NCBI GenBank assembly: GCA_031963365.1
Contig: JASSUF010000024.1
Location: 1 to 20,308 of the forward strand
Reading direction: 5' to 3'
DNA length: 20,308 nucleotides
From: JASSUD01 sp031963365
GTDB lineage: Bacteria; Pseudomonadota; Gammaproteobacteria; Burkholderiales; Burkholderiaceae
Shown: positions 1-7,730 of the stretch, one piece after another
Numbering within the stretch: the first letter of the stretch is position 1
Layout of the letters: the number at the start of each line of letters is the position of its first letter
Notes under the pieces: generated by a model
Seen by the model: only the letters and a program-made list of their open reading frames with translations
Database searches by the model: none
What the model was told of the DNA's origin: nothing
Made by a program: the position numbers and the translations under genes

Positions 1-55
1 CCTTTAGATAATTTGCGAAATATAATTATCTTAATATGCTAACCGAATGCCATTG

Positions 56-171
56 CACCACCAACCTACCAAGATACATATGTAAAAAGGTTCTATCACA
101 CTTCACCAACCACAAAAAAAGCAAAGGACGGTAGGTTGGTGGTGGGGCACGAACCCCAACATGCAGGCCAC
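56..171. repeat. REPIN-like inverted repeat doublet (left copy)
   Basis: A truncated inward arm (56-70, minus orientation) and a full 42-bp arm (130-171, plus orientation) form a perfect 15-bp inverted repeat (CACCACCAACCTACC and its complement) separated by 59 bp. The spacer ends in a stretch almost identical to the end of the 59-bp spacer of the doublet at 10698-10840. The full arm carries GTAG, then GTTGGTGG, and closes with CCCCAAC. Its core is the rarer variant GGGCACGAACCCC. Positions 1-55 to the left show no recognisable gene or motif. Confidence 0.85.
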
Positions 172-190
172 CGCGTCCTTGATGACCAGC

Positions 191-553
191 TTATAAACTC
201 TCACCGTGATAAAGGTTTTCAGCTACAAAAACAATGGCCCCAACCACACACAAGAATCCAAACACTATTTGCATATAGGCGCCGAACATTATCAAAGAAT
301 GTATCATCAATAAAGGTATACAGATAAGGTAAATAACCCCTGTTGCGTTCATTAGAAATGCGTTCAGAAAAGATTCTACTTTGGCAAATCGCCCTTCACC
401 GGGACTATGCATCACATCGGTGTTTTCAGCTACCTGCATGCTAGAACTTGGTACCGCCTCGATAAGCTGTGCTTCCACAGGAACCGGCGCAGCTTTTAAG
501 TTCAAGCCTTGGTATCCTGACAATAACGTGTAGGCCTGGATAGACGTAAACAT
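191..553 (-). CDS. Hypothetical small membrane protein, two predicted transmembrane helices
   Basis: A 120-residue protein I do not recognise. The first ~60 residues are soluble in character (A/P/E/S rich, no obvious signal peptide). Two hydrophobic stretches follow, at about residues 71-90 and 94-111, ending in a short polar tail (ENLYHGESL). I chose the ATG at 551-553 because AAGGAG lies six bases upstream; an in-frame TTG immediately before it is less likely. The gene sits alone downstream of the tyrA hairpin, in the place where aroA would be expected in Burkholderia. A repeat arm begins 20 bp after its stop. The strong ribosome binding site argues that it is translated. Function is unknown; a membrane-anchored accessory protein is all the sequence supports. 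Confidence 0.6.
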   Translation of the reverse strand: MFTSIQAYTLLSGYQGLNLKAAPVPVEAQLIEAVPSSSMQVAENTDVMHSPGEGRFAKVESFLNAFLMNATGVIYLICIPLLMIHSLIMFGAYMQIVFGFLCVVGAIVFVAENLYHGESL

Positions 554-670
554 CAAATTCTCCTTATTGGCGCGTGGTAGTGCTCACAAATAAGGTGGGT
601 ACTACTTTCATCAAGCCAAAAACAAAAAACGGCAAAACTCTGCGCGAAACCTCTACGCAGTAGTTTGCAT

Positions 671-705
671 GGCGCAAAAATCCAGCCGTGAATGATTTTT
701 GCGCC
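671..705 (-). terminator. Hairpin directly after tyrA, probable terminator
   Basis: Perfect 12-bp inverted repeat GGCGCAAAAATC / GATTTTTGCGCC around an 11-nt loop, starting five bases beyond the tyrA stop codon. The T run is inside the stem rather than after it, so it is not a textbook intrinsic terminator, but its position argues for a 3'-end structure of the serC-pheA-tyrA transcript. Confidence 0.5.
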
Positions 706-710
706 GAAAA

Positions 711-1604
711 TTATTTACCACTCCATTGTGCGCGCAAAGAAGAAGCACGCTCAAATATATTTTCAAGCGTTGCTCCTTTTTCTTCAAATATAGCCTGGTG
801 TACATCATTTAGCACTGCTATATAGCCTTGAATATTTTCAAGTAATTCGGTGCGATTAGCTATACAAATATCTCGCCAAACCTGCGGCTGTGATGCAGCA
901 ATGCGCGTAAAGTCGCGAAAACCACTACCCGCAAAAGTCAGACTTTGTTCTGACGCATCATTGCGCAGCAGGTGTTCAATCAAAGCAAAGGCTAATACAT
1001 GGGGTAAGTGGCTAACCGAAGCAAAGATAGCATCGTGCTGCTGGGCAGAAAGGTCATACGGATGCGCGCCTACCAAACGCCACATCTGCCTTACACGCTC
1101 ACAATTTGTCGATTCATTTTCAGGCAGAGGGCATAGCACTACGCGGCAATTTTCATATAGATCAACAAGCGCTGCAGCTGCACCACTCACTTCGCGCCCA
1201 GCTATTGGGTGCGCAGGAATAAATTGCCCTATCTTATCTGCTAGCACAGCCCTTGCCTGCGTAATCACGCTCCCTTTAACACTACCCACATCGGTCACAA
1301 TCGTCTGAGGCTCAAGATAGGGGGCGATTGCGCTAAACAGGGCGTGATTTTGACCCATAGGAGCTGCAAGCACCAGCATATCTGCTCCGCGCATACTGCT
1401 AGCAAGAGCCTGCTCATCGTCCAATCCCACCACTGCATCGATCACACCAAGCGCCTGCGCCTGCGACCCGAGCGCTGCGGTTGGTTCTATTCCAATGCAT
1501 GTGTGTATACACCCTGCACGACGCAGAGCTAGCGCAAGCGAGCCGCCGATTAAGCCCACACCGGCAATAAGCAATTTTTTAAGAACGAAAGGGGGGGGTG
1601 GCAT
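711..1604 (-). CDS. tyrA: Prephenate dehydrogenase TyrA
   Basis: Converts prephenate to 4-hydroxyphenylpyruvate with NAD(P)+ in cytoplasmic tyrosine biosynthesis. The 297-residue length is normal for a monofunctional TyrA without a chorismate mutase or ACT domain. An N-terminal Rossmann fold carries GVGLIGGS (15-22). DVGSVKG (105-111), HPIAGRE (132-138) with its conserved histidine, SHLPH (198-202) and GSGFRDFTRIA (226-236) are the expected active-site and dimer motifs. The ATG lies 12 bases after the pheA stop with no Shine-Dalgarno match, so translation is probably coupled to pheA. The second to fifth codons contain a run of eight C (codons CCA CCC CCC CCT), an unusual slippage-prone tract. 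In Burkholderia hisC usually separates pheA and tyrA, and aroA follows tyrA; neither is here. The identification is secure. Confidence 0.95.
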   Translation of the reverse strand: MPPPPFVLKKLLIAGVGLIGGSLALALRRAGCIHTCIGIEPTAALGSQAQALGVIDAVVGLDDEQALASSMRGADMLVLAAPMGQNHALFSAIAPYLEPQTIVTDVGSVKGSVITQARAVLADKIGQFIPAHPIAGREVSGAAAALVDLYENCRVVLCPLPENESTNCERVRQMWRLVGAHPYDLSAQQHDAIFASVSHLPHVLAFALIEHLLRNDASEQSLTFAGSGFRDFTRIAASQPQVWRDICIANRTELLENIQGYIAVLNDVHQAIFEEKGATLENIFERASSLRAQWSGK

Positions 1605-1616
1605 GAGGAACGGAGG

Positions 1617-2708
1617 TTATGGCTTTGCTTTTGGATAGGATCCAAGCACTTTTAAGAAAGCCGATTTTGCTTCGAGCTCGCGCAAAGCAGCTGCTACTGG
1701 AAGGTCTTGAATATGTCCGTCCAGATCAATATAGAAATGGTATTCCCATGCTCTATTTTTAGCTGGACGCGATTCAAAACGTGTCATGGATACGCCTTGA
1801 CGTCCTAAAGGCTCTAGTATTTTTAGCACTGCACCCGGTTCATTTTTCACAGAAAAAACCAAAGAAGTTTGATCATCACCAGTCGGAGCACAAGCATGCT
1901 GACCAATGATGGCAAAGCGGGTACGGTTATACGGATCATCCTGAATCATTGCATGCGCAATATGCAAATCGTAATGGGCAGCAGCACGTTCACTAGCAAT
2001 GGCCGCTATACGTGCATCCTGCGCAGCTCTTTGTGCCGCTTGTGCGTTGCTAGCACAAGCTTCAATTTTCAAGTGGGGGGTTTGCGTGGCAAGCCAATTT
2101 TGGCATTGGGCAAGCGCTTGGGCATGCGCACATACCACTTCAACGCCTTCCAAATTTCCGGAACGCGTAAGCAGCTGATGCTCGATCGGCAAAATCACTT
2201 CACCGCTCATCTGCAAAGAAGTACGCAGCAAAAGATCCAGCGTACGGGTAACCGCCCCTTCTGTGGAATTTTCTACTGGAACCACACCGTAATCTGCTGT
2301 ACCCGCTTCAACAGCTCGAAATACTTCGTCAATTGAAGCGCCAGGTATTTCAACCATCGCATGACCAAAGTAGGCATGCATCGCCTGCTCGCTATACGTC
2401 CCTACTGGACCTAAAAAAGCCGCAGATAGCGGCTTTTCAAGCGCCCGACTTGCAGCCATTATCTCTCGCCAAATAGTCTCGATATGTTTGGCTTTTAAAG
2501 GTCCACTATTGAGCGTTTGTAATTGCGCAATAACTTGCAATTCACGCTCAAAGCGAAATATCGGTGCACCGCATTCTTTCTTGATAGCTCCTACTTCCAT
2601 CGCCAGTTTGGCGCGCTTACTTAAGAGTTTCAGTAACTGAGCATCGATGGCATCAATTTCCTCTCGCAAAGGCTGCAGCTGTATGGAAAGCGTAGTGTCA
2701 TCATTCAT
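1617..2708 (-). CDS. pheA: Bifunctional chorismate mutase / prephenate dehydratase (P-protein)
   Basis: Catalyses chorismate to prephenate and prephenate to phenylpyruvate, the phenylalanine branch of aromatic amino acid synthesis. In the 363-residue form, the AroQ-type chorismate mutase helix bundle occupies about 11-92 (REEID, SKRAKLAMEVGAIK, RERELQVI-like block). Prephenate dehydratase spans about 97-269, with GPVGTYSEQA (100-109), VPVENSTEGAV (143-153) and the catalytic TRF (263-265). A C-terminal ACT regulatory domain follows, with PGAVLKIL (291-298) and FESRP (311-315), which suggests feedback control by phenylalanine. An ATG seven codons upstream (2727-2729) would give 370 residues. 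I prefer 2706-2708 because its N-terminus matches Burkholderia PheA as remembered; neither start has a clear ribosome binding site. The serC stop lies 36 bases upstream (15 for the longer form), so the genes are probably co-transcribed. Confidence 0.93.
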   Translation of the reverse strand: MNDDTTLSIQLQPLREEIDAIDAQLLKLLSKRAKLAMEVGAIKKECGAPIFRFERELQVIAQLQTLNSGPLKAKHIETIWREIMAASRALEKPLSAAFLGPVGTYSEQAMHAYFGHAMVEIPGASIDEVFRAVEAGTADYGVVPVENSTEGAVTRTLDLLLRTSLQMSGEVILPIEHQLLTRSGNLEGVEVVCAHAQALAQCQNWLATQTPHLKIEACASNAQAAQRAAQDARIAAIASERAAAHYDLHIAHAMIQDDPYNRTRFAIIGQHACAPTGDDQTSLVFSVKNEPGAVLKILEPLGRQGVSMTRFESRPAKNRAWEYHFYIDLDGHIQDLPVAAALRELEAKSAFLKVLGSYPKAKP

Positions 2709-2744
2709 AGCGCGTGGTTCGCAGTGCATAGGCGTATCGAGTTT

Positions 2745-3860
2745 TTAAGCGTGCTGTTTTTCAAAATCCTGCATATAGCTCACCAGAGCTTGTACGGCCT
2801 CAAGAGGTGTGGCGTTGTACATAGATGCGCGTAAACCACCCATTGAAGAATGCCCTTTTATCTGAACCAAACGACGCTCTTTAGCACCTGCCAAAAACGC
2901 GTCTAGACGACTCATATCTTTTAGATAAAAAGGAATATTCATACGCGAGCGCACTGCAGGATCCACCGAATTAAAGTAGAAATCACTGGAATCAATCGCG
3001 TTATAGACCAGCTGTGCTTTTTCGATATTGCGCTTTTCTATAGCACTTAAACCACCCTGGCGTTTGAGCCATTGAAACATCAACCCTGCCATATAAATGC
3101 CATAAGTCGGGGGCGTGTTGTAAATCGAATTACTCTGCGCCACGCCTCTCCAATGAAAAGCGGAAGGACAAATAGGCAAAGCGCGATCTAGTAAATCATC
3201 GCGCACAATGACCAAAGTGACGCCCGCAATCCCAAAATTCTTCTGAGCACTGGCATAAATAACGCCCTGCTTCGTAATATTGAGCGGACGGGACAATATG
3301 TGTGAAGACGTATCGATGACAAGCGGAATAGGCTCATCGCGCGCGGATAAAAGGGTGTCTACCTCGGGCGTGTAATCTGGCAAATCAAAATACTCCACCC
3401 CATTAACCGTCTCGTTCGTGCACACATGCACATAAGCTGGGTCTGCAGAAAGCTGCCAACTTGCAGGCTTTGCAGCATGCGTAAAGTGGCTAGGTTCCGT
3501 TGTTGCAGCAAGGTGGGCAGCGCAGTATCGATGCGCTTCTTGATACGTTTTTTTAGACCAAAATCCAGTGACGATATAGTCCGCCACATGCCGCGTACCC
3601 AATAAATTCATAGGGATAAACGCATTCTGTGCCAGCGCACCACCCTGCAAAAAGAGGATATGGTGCGTATCAGGCACTTTGAGCAGACCTCTTAAATCCT
3701 CTAACGCCTGGTTATGGATGGAGGAGTATTCTGGGCCACGGTGGCTCATTTCCATCACTCCCATACCGCTACCTCGCCAGTCCACCATTTCTTCTGCTGC
3801 TTGCTGCAAGACTTCAACAGGTAAGGCCGAAGGGCCTGCAGAAAAATTAAATGCGCGCAT
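2745..3860 (-). CDS. serC: Phosphoserine aminotransferase SerC
   Basis: A PLP-dependent enzyme that makes 3-phosphoserine from 3-phosphohydroxypyruvate and glutamate; in many bacteria it also acts in pyridoxal phosphate synthesis. The 371-residue protein begins MRAFNFSAGPSALP, the canonical SerC N-terminus. QGGA (72-75) binds the cofactor phosphate, W101 stacks on the ring, NETVNGVE (149-156) and D183 in IDTSS contact PLP, and K207 in SAQKNFGIAG is the Schiff-base lysine. The more usual version of that motif is AGAQKNIGPAG, so this copy is slightly divergent. I chose the ATG at 3858-3860: GAGG lies four bases upstream and the longer frame (to 3896) would start inside a perfect hairpin. It is the first gene of the serC-pheA-tyrA run and lies downstream of the DUF2059 gene. 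Confidence 0.94.
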   Translation of the reverse strand: MRAFNFSAGPSALPVEVLQQAAEEMVDWRGSGMGVMEMSHRGPEYSSIHNQALEDLRGLLKVPDTHHILFLQGGALAQNAFIPMNLLGTRHVADYIVTGFWSKKTYQEAHRYCAAHLAATTEPSHFTHAAKPASWQLSADPAYVHVCTNETVNGVEYFDLPDYTPEVDTLLSARDEPIPLVIDTSSHILSRPLNITKQGVIYASAQKNFGIAGVTLVIVRDDLLDRALPICPSAFHWRGVAQSNSIYNTPPTYGIYMAGLMFQWLKRQGGLSAIEKRNIEKAQLVYNAIDSSDFYFNSVDPAVRSRMNIPFYLKDMSRLDAFLAGAKERRLVQIKGHSSMGGLRASMYNATPLEAVQALVSYMQDFEKQHA

Positions 3861-3882
3861 AGTGCCTCGTAAAAGCAAAATT

Positions 3883-3922
3883 AGCCGTTTGCGCATAAAA
3901 CGGGTTCTATGCGCAAACGGCT
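3883..3922 (-). terminator. Perfect 14-bp hairpin in the serC leader
   Basis: AGCCGTTTGCGCAT at 3883-3896 is fully complementary to 3909-3922 around a 12-nt loop. On the minus strand the stem is followed by AATTTTGCTTTT and then, 22 bases after the stem, the serC ATG. It could end the DUF2059 transcript or act as an attenuator or leader structure for serC-pheA-tyrA. The U-rich tail is interrupted, so strength is uncertain. Confidence 0.5.
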
Positions 3923-3944
3923 TTGTAGAGCAGAGCCTTGTCTA

Positions 3945-3963
3945 CAATTTCTCAAAGAAATTG
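3945..3963. repeat. Small inverted repeat after the DUF2059 gene
   Basis: CAATTTC / GAAATTG, a 7-bp perfect inverted repeat with a 5-nt loop, just past the DUF2059 stop. It is AT-rich and weak; it could add to a bipartite 3'-end structure with the hairpin at 3883-3922. Confidence 0.3.
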
Positions 3964-3967
3964 AAAA

Positions 3968-4618
3968 TTATCTTTTCGAAGCAGGCTTAGAAGGTGCTGC
4001 AGCTGCAGGTTTAGCAGTAGCAACTTCTTGGTCAGCTTGCTCACGAATAGCCTTGATTGCATTAGGCATATATTTTTGAAGCAAACCATTTACTACATCG
4101 CGGCCCACCTGGTCTTGCTTTTGGATAAATTCACGACCAGCATCACTGCGATAAAACCCAGTCAAAGCTTTAATTGTTTGAATGGTGTAATGGGTATTGT
4201 AAGCCTGATATTGAGCCTCTAGCGCATCAGCAGTAAATTGCGGTGCCTCAAAGGCCTCACCTGCACGCGCTACCAACTTGGGTATTGCATTAGATTGAAG
4301 AGCAGGAATCAAGCTGCGCTTTTGCGGTTCGCTGAGTGTTTTATTTTCAGCTAACGCGTCTGAAAGAATAGCAGGAACCAATTGCCTAGCTTGGATACGA
4401 GCAGTATCACCAATAGCCTTAACTAGCTTTGCTGCATCAATAGCATTTAACAAATCTTTGATTGCAGCACGTTTAGCGGGATCGATAGGTGCCGCAACAA
4501 GCGTGGCACTTTCTACGGGCGCAGCATTGACAAGCGCTGGTTTTTGCAAAGCTTGGGCACAAACCAAAGTAGGCGCAAAACAGGCTAACGCCAACCAAAT
4601 CTTAAATGTTTTTTGCAT
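3968..4618 (-). CDS. Secreted DUF2059-domain protein
   Basis: A 216-residue exported protein. The N-terminus MQKTFKIWLALACF... is a typical signal peptide with likely cleavage after residue 21 (VCA). The mature part is helical and alanine rich. The region about 130-195 (YTIQTIKALTGFYRSDAGREF, then a stretch ending in MPNAIKAI) matches what I know of DUF2059 (PF09832), a periplasmic domain of unknown function common in Burkholderiales. A lysine/alanine/proline tail (199-216) closes the protein. AGGAAG sits a few bases before the ATG. In Burkholderia a DUF2059 gene typically lies between gyrA and serC, exactly as here, which supports both the family call and vertical inheritance. Function is not established; periplasmic location is inferred from the signal peptide. 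Confidence 0.8.
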   Translation of the reverse strand: MQKTFKIWLALACFAPTLVCAQALQKPALVNAAPVESATLVAAPIDPAKRAAIKDLLNAIDAAKLVKAIGDTARIQARQLVPAILSDALAENKTLSEPQKRSLIPALQSNAIPKLVARAGEAFEAPQFTADALEAQYQAYNTHYTIQTIKALTGFYRSDAGREFIQKQDQVGRDVVNGLLQKYMPNAIKAIREQADQEVATAKPAAAAPSKPASKR

Positions 4619-4733
4619 AGCGACTTCCTGGAAGATTGAGTAATTCTCAGTAGCACCACCCTTTTTCTAAAAACGCGGCTCTACGAAAAAAGGAGAAACT
4701 GAAAAATACCCAGGTGGGGTTATATCGGCCAGC

Positions 4734-4745
4734 TCAGCCGGCTGA
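4734..4745. repeat. 12-bp perfect palindrome TCAGCCGGCTGA
   Basis: A perfect self-complementary site in the 286-bp gap between gyrA and the DUF2059 gene. It could be a protein-binding site or a small stem; there is no other support. Confidence 0.25.
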
Positions 4746-4783
4746 TAATTGCTGCACTAACGCGGGGTGGTGTTGCCCGTATT

Positions 4784-4845
4784 GTCGTTTAACAGCACTT
4801 AAGAGGTTTCGCAATATGCTATCGAAATAAGTACTGCTAAACGAC
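4784..4845 (-). terminator. Long hairpin 59 bases after the gyrA stop
   Basis: An 18-bp arm (4784-4801) pairs with 4828-4845. On the plus strand there are two A-C mismatches; in RNA copied from the minus strand, the gyrA sense, both become G-U wobbles and the stem is uninterrupted. A further inner stem TTTCG/CGAAA (4807-4811, 4823-4827) extends it towards the loop. No T tract follows on the minus strand, so it may be a processing or 3'-stabilising structure, or a Rho-independent end of unusual type, rather than a classic terminator. Confidence 0.5.
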
Positions 4846-4904
4846 TTCAAACTTACTTAAAATTCATTCAGACTTCAATACAGATTCTCAAAAATATTTT
4901 GCGC

Positions 4905-7571
4905 TTACACATTCTCTGCATCTGCACCTTCTATCTCTGCATCCACACCTTCTATCTCTGCATCCTCTAATTCTTCACCAGATTCTGCAATCAACTGTAA
5001 CCCGGAGAGTTTAGTGCCTGCATCCAGAGAAAGCAGTGTAACACCTTGGGTTGCGCGGCCCATCTCGCGAATTTCTTTTGCGCGCGTACGAATCAATACT
5101 CCTGCATTCGTAATAAGCATAATTTCACGTTCGTCATCTACTAACGTAGCGGCCACTACTTTGCCATTACGCTCGCTGGTTTGAATAGCAATCATGCCTT
5201 TTGTTGCGCGGCTATGGCGCGTGTATTCTGCAATCGGCGTGCGTTTGCCAAAGCCGTTTTCTGTTGCCGTCAGCACGGAGCCCATTGCCGCAGAATCGCC
5301 CTCTTCAGCCACGAGCATCGCGATCACACGCTGACCCATATCCAAATTCATACCCTTAACACCACGCGCCTCTCGGCCTACTACACGTACATCACTCTCT
5401 TTAAAGCGTACCGCCTTACCTGCATCCGAGAACAACATCACATCATGCTGACCATCGGTTACCGCTACACCGATCAGGTAATCGCCTTCATCCAGATTCA
5501 CAGCGATGATTCCACGCTTCATAGGTCGGCCAAACGCTGTTAAACGGGTCTTTTTCACAACACCCAGCGCGGTAGCCATCACCACATACTGATCTTCTGA
5601 AAATTCTTTTACAGGCAGAACCGCAGTGATTTTCTCGCCAGAATCCAGCGGAAAGACATTTACAATCGGTAATCCAAGTGCATTACGGCCACCTTGAGGC
5701 ACCTCATAGACTTTGAGCCAAAACACGCGTCCGCGATCGGAGAAACATAGCAGCATGTCATGGGTTTGTGCAGTAAATAGCGTATCGATCCAGTCTTCAT
5801 TTTTCATCGAAGTAGCTTGCTTACCGCGCCCTCCACGCTTTTGCGCACGGTATTCAGCCAATGGTTGCGCTTTGAAATATCCCATATGTGAAATGGTTAC
5901 CACCATCTCTTGGCGAGTAATCAAATCTTCATAATTCAGGTCGGTTGCATTAACCTCAATGTGTGAACGTCTTGGATCACCAAAATCTCGCTTGGCGGCT
6001 AAAAGATCATCACTAATGAGCGTGCGTACGCGCTGAGGATCGCTCAAAATATCGAGAAGATCCGTAATCTGCGCCATCATGTCTTGATATTCAGACACAA
6101 TTTTTTCTTGTTCCAGCCCTGTTAAGCGTTGGAGGCGCATTTGTAATATTTCTTGCGCTTGCACTTCAGAGAGCTTGTAGAGCCCATCTTGTTGCATACC
6201 AAATAGAGGGCTTAGCCCTTCTGGCCGGTATCGAGCCAAATAGGCGGCATCACCGGATACCACGCCGCTCTCTACTGCAGAACCCATTGCAACCCGTGCG
6301 AGCATTTCTCGCACTAGGGAGGAATCCCAAGCACGATCCATCAATTCTTGTCGAGCTATAGGGGGAGCAGGAGCGGCTTTGATCACAGCGATAAATTCAT
6401 CGATATTTGCCAAAGCAACCGCCAACCCTTCTAAAACATGCCCTCGCTCACGCGCACGACGCAATTCAAAGATGGTGCGACGCGTAATAACTTCACGGCG
6501 GTGCGACAAAAAGCACTCAATCATCTCTTTGAGATTGAGTAACTTGGGCTGCCCGTCGACCAACGCAACCAGATTTATTCCAAAAGTATCTTGTAACTGC
6601 GTGTGTTTGTATAAATTATTGAGGACTACCTCAGGGACTTCACTTCGCTTGAGCTCAAATACGACGCGCATTCCGCTTCGATCCGACTCATCACGAATAT
6701 CAGAAATACCCTCAATTTTTTTGTCATTCACCAGCTCAGCAGTGCGCTCTAAAAGCACCCGTTTATTGACTTGGTAAGGCAGCTCATCGACGATAATCGC
6801 GCGGCAACGCCCTTTATCCAACTCTTCAAAATGGGTTTTTGCGCGCATCACCACACGCCCTCGACCTGTTCTATATCCTTCGTGCGCACCTGCTAACCCA
6901 TAAATTAACCCTGCAGTCGGGAAATCCGGTGCGTTGAGCAGGTTAATCAGATCATCGATAGGAGCATTGGGATGTTCAAGTAGGTGCAAGCAGGTATCGA
7001 CTACCTCTCCCAAATTATGCGGGGGGATATTGGTAGCCATCCCTACTGCGATCCCGGAAGCGCCGTTGATTAACAGATTGGGAATACGTGCAGGCAGAAC
7101 CAATGGTTCTGATTCATGGCCGTCATAATTGGGCCCAAAATCCACCGTTTCACGATCGAGGTCAGCTAATAATTCGTGGCCAATCTTTGCCATACGAATT
7201 TCGGTATAACGCATAGCAGCAGGGTCATCACCATCTACTGAGCCGAAATTACCCTGTCCATCGATGAGCATATAGCGCAACGAAAAGTCCTGCGTCATCC
7301 GCACAATCGCGTCATACACAGAGGAATCGCCGTGTGGGTGGTATTTACCAATCACATCCCCCACGATACGGGCAGATTTTTTGTAAGCGCGATTCCAGTC
7401 ATTACTGAGTTCGTGCATCGAATACAAAATTCGGCGGTGCACTGGCTTTAAGCCATCACGCGCATCAGGCAAAGCACGTCGTACTAATACGCTCATTGCG
7501 TAATCTAGGTAAGACCGACGCATTTCCTCTTCAAGTGAAATGGGAAGCGTCTCTTTAGCGTATGAGTCCAT
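4905..7571 (-). CDS. gyrA: DNA gyrase subunit A
   Basis: The breakage-reunion subunit of gyrase, which introduces negative supercoils as an A2B2 complex with GyrB. The 888-residue protein is collinear with E. coli GyrA at its N-terminus: the catalytic tyrosine is Y122 in AAMRYTE, and the quinolone-resistance region reads GDSSVYD (81-87) with Ser83 and Asp87, i.e. the wild-type, quinolone-sensitive residues. The tower and coiled coil follow. The C-terminal pinwheel carries the GyrA box AQKRGGRGKQ, which marks gyrase rather than topoisomerase IV. The acidic C-terminal tail contains a short tandem repeat (DAEIEGV, DAEIEGA, DAENV), making it slightly longer than usual. The ATG at 7569-7571 has no clear Shine-Dalgarno. 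The gene is divergent from the OmpA-family gene. The identification is secure. Confidence 0.98.
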   Translation of the reverse strand: MDSYAKETLPISLEEEMRRSYLDYAMSVLVRRALPDARDGLKPVHRRILYSMHELSNDWNRAYKKSARIVGDVIGKYHPHGDSSVYDAIVRMTQDFSLRYMLIDGQGNFGSVDGDDPAAMRYTEIRMAKIGHELLADLDRETVDFGPNYDGHESEPLVLPARIPNLLINGASGIAVGMATNIPPHNLGEVVDTCLHLLEHPNAPIDDLINLLNAPDFPTAGLIYGLAGAHEGYRTGRGRVVMRAKTHFEELDKGRCRAIIVDELPYQVNKRVLLERTAELVNDKKIEGISDIRDESDRSGMRVVFELKRSEVPEVVLNNLYKHTQLQDTFGINLVALVDGQPKLLNLKEMIECFLSHRREVITRRTIFELRRARERGHVLEGLAVALANIDEFIAVIKAAPAPPIARQELMDRAWDSSLVREMLARVAMGSAVESGVVSGDAAYLARYRPEGLSPLFGMQQDGLYKLSEVQAQEILQMRLQRLTGLEQEKIVSEYQDMMAQITDLLDILSDPQRVRTLISDDLLAAKRDFGDPRRSHIEVNATDLNYEDLITRQEMVVTISHMGYFKAQPLAEYRAQKRGGRGKQATSMKNEDWIDTLFTAQTHDMLLCFSDRGRVFWLKVYEVPQGGRNALGLPIVNVFPLDSGEKITAVLPVKEFSEDQYVVMATALGVVKKTRLTAFGRPMKRGIIAVNLDEGDYLIGVAVTDGQHDVMLFSDAGKAVRFKESDVRVVGREARGVKGMNLDMGQRVIAMLVAEEGDSAAMGSVLTATENGFGKRTPIAEYTRHSRATKGMIAIQTSERNGKVVAATLVDDEREIMLITNAGVLIRTRAKEIREMGRATQGVTLLSLDAGTKLSGLQLIAESGEELEDAEIEGVDAEIEGADAENV
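4914..4955 (-). repeat. Two tandem 21-bp repeats in the gyrA 3' end
   Basis: Units 4914-4934 and 4935-4955 differ only within one triplet, and a partial third unit (starting CTCTGCATC) follows from 4956. They encode the acidic heptads DAEIEGV/DAEIEGA. The length of 21 preserves the frame. Confidence 0.8.
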
Positions 7572-7646
7572 GGTCCGTATTGTCTTAGGCAGAAAAGAAG
7601 GCTAACTTTAACACGCACGCTTAGTGCATCGCTGCGTTGATTTGTC

Positions 7647-7652
7647 AGTATA
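7647..7652 (-). promoter_or_regulatory. Possible -10 element of gyrA
   Basis: TATACT on the minus strand, preceded by a T run and, 15 bases further upstream, TTGCCT (a -35 match at a shorter than ideal spacing). It lies about 75 bases upstream of the gyrA ATG. Confidence 0.3.
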
Positions 7653-7702
7653 AAAAAAGATAATTCCAGGCAATCGCCCGAGATAACAGTGCGCAGAGGG
7701 TG

Positions 7703-7730
7703 TCGACATCGTTTTTTGCGGTGCTATACT
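7703..7730 (+). promoter_or_regulatory. Probable sigma-70 promoter of the OmpA-family gene
   Basis: TCGACA (5 of 6 to TTGACA) and TATACT (5 of 6 to TATAAT) separated by 16 bases, pointing towards the OmpA-family gene. The implied leader is about 325 nt, unusually long. Confidence 0.45.

Noticed and set aside
3861..3896. Longer N-terminus for SerC
   Set aside because: It would start inside a perfect hairpin and precedes the canonical MRAFNFSAGP start, which has a GAGG site.
4734..4745. Operator function for the TCAGCCGGCTGA palindrome
   Set aside because: A 12-bp palindrome alone is weak evidence; no second copy was seen near a promoter.
7308..7334. Quinolone-resistance mutation in gyrA
   Set aside because: Positions 83 and 87 are Ser and Asp, the susceptible residues.
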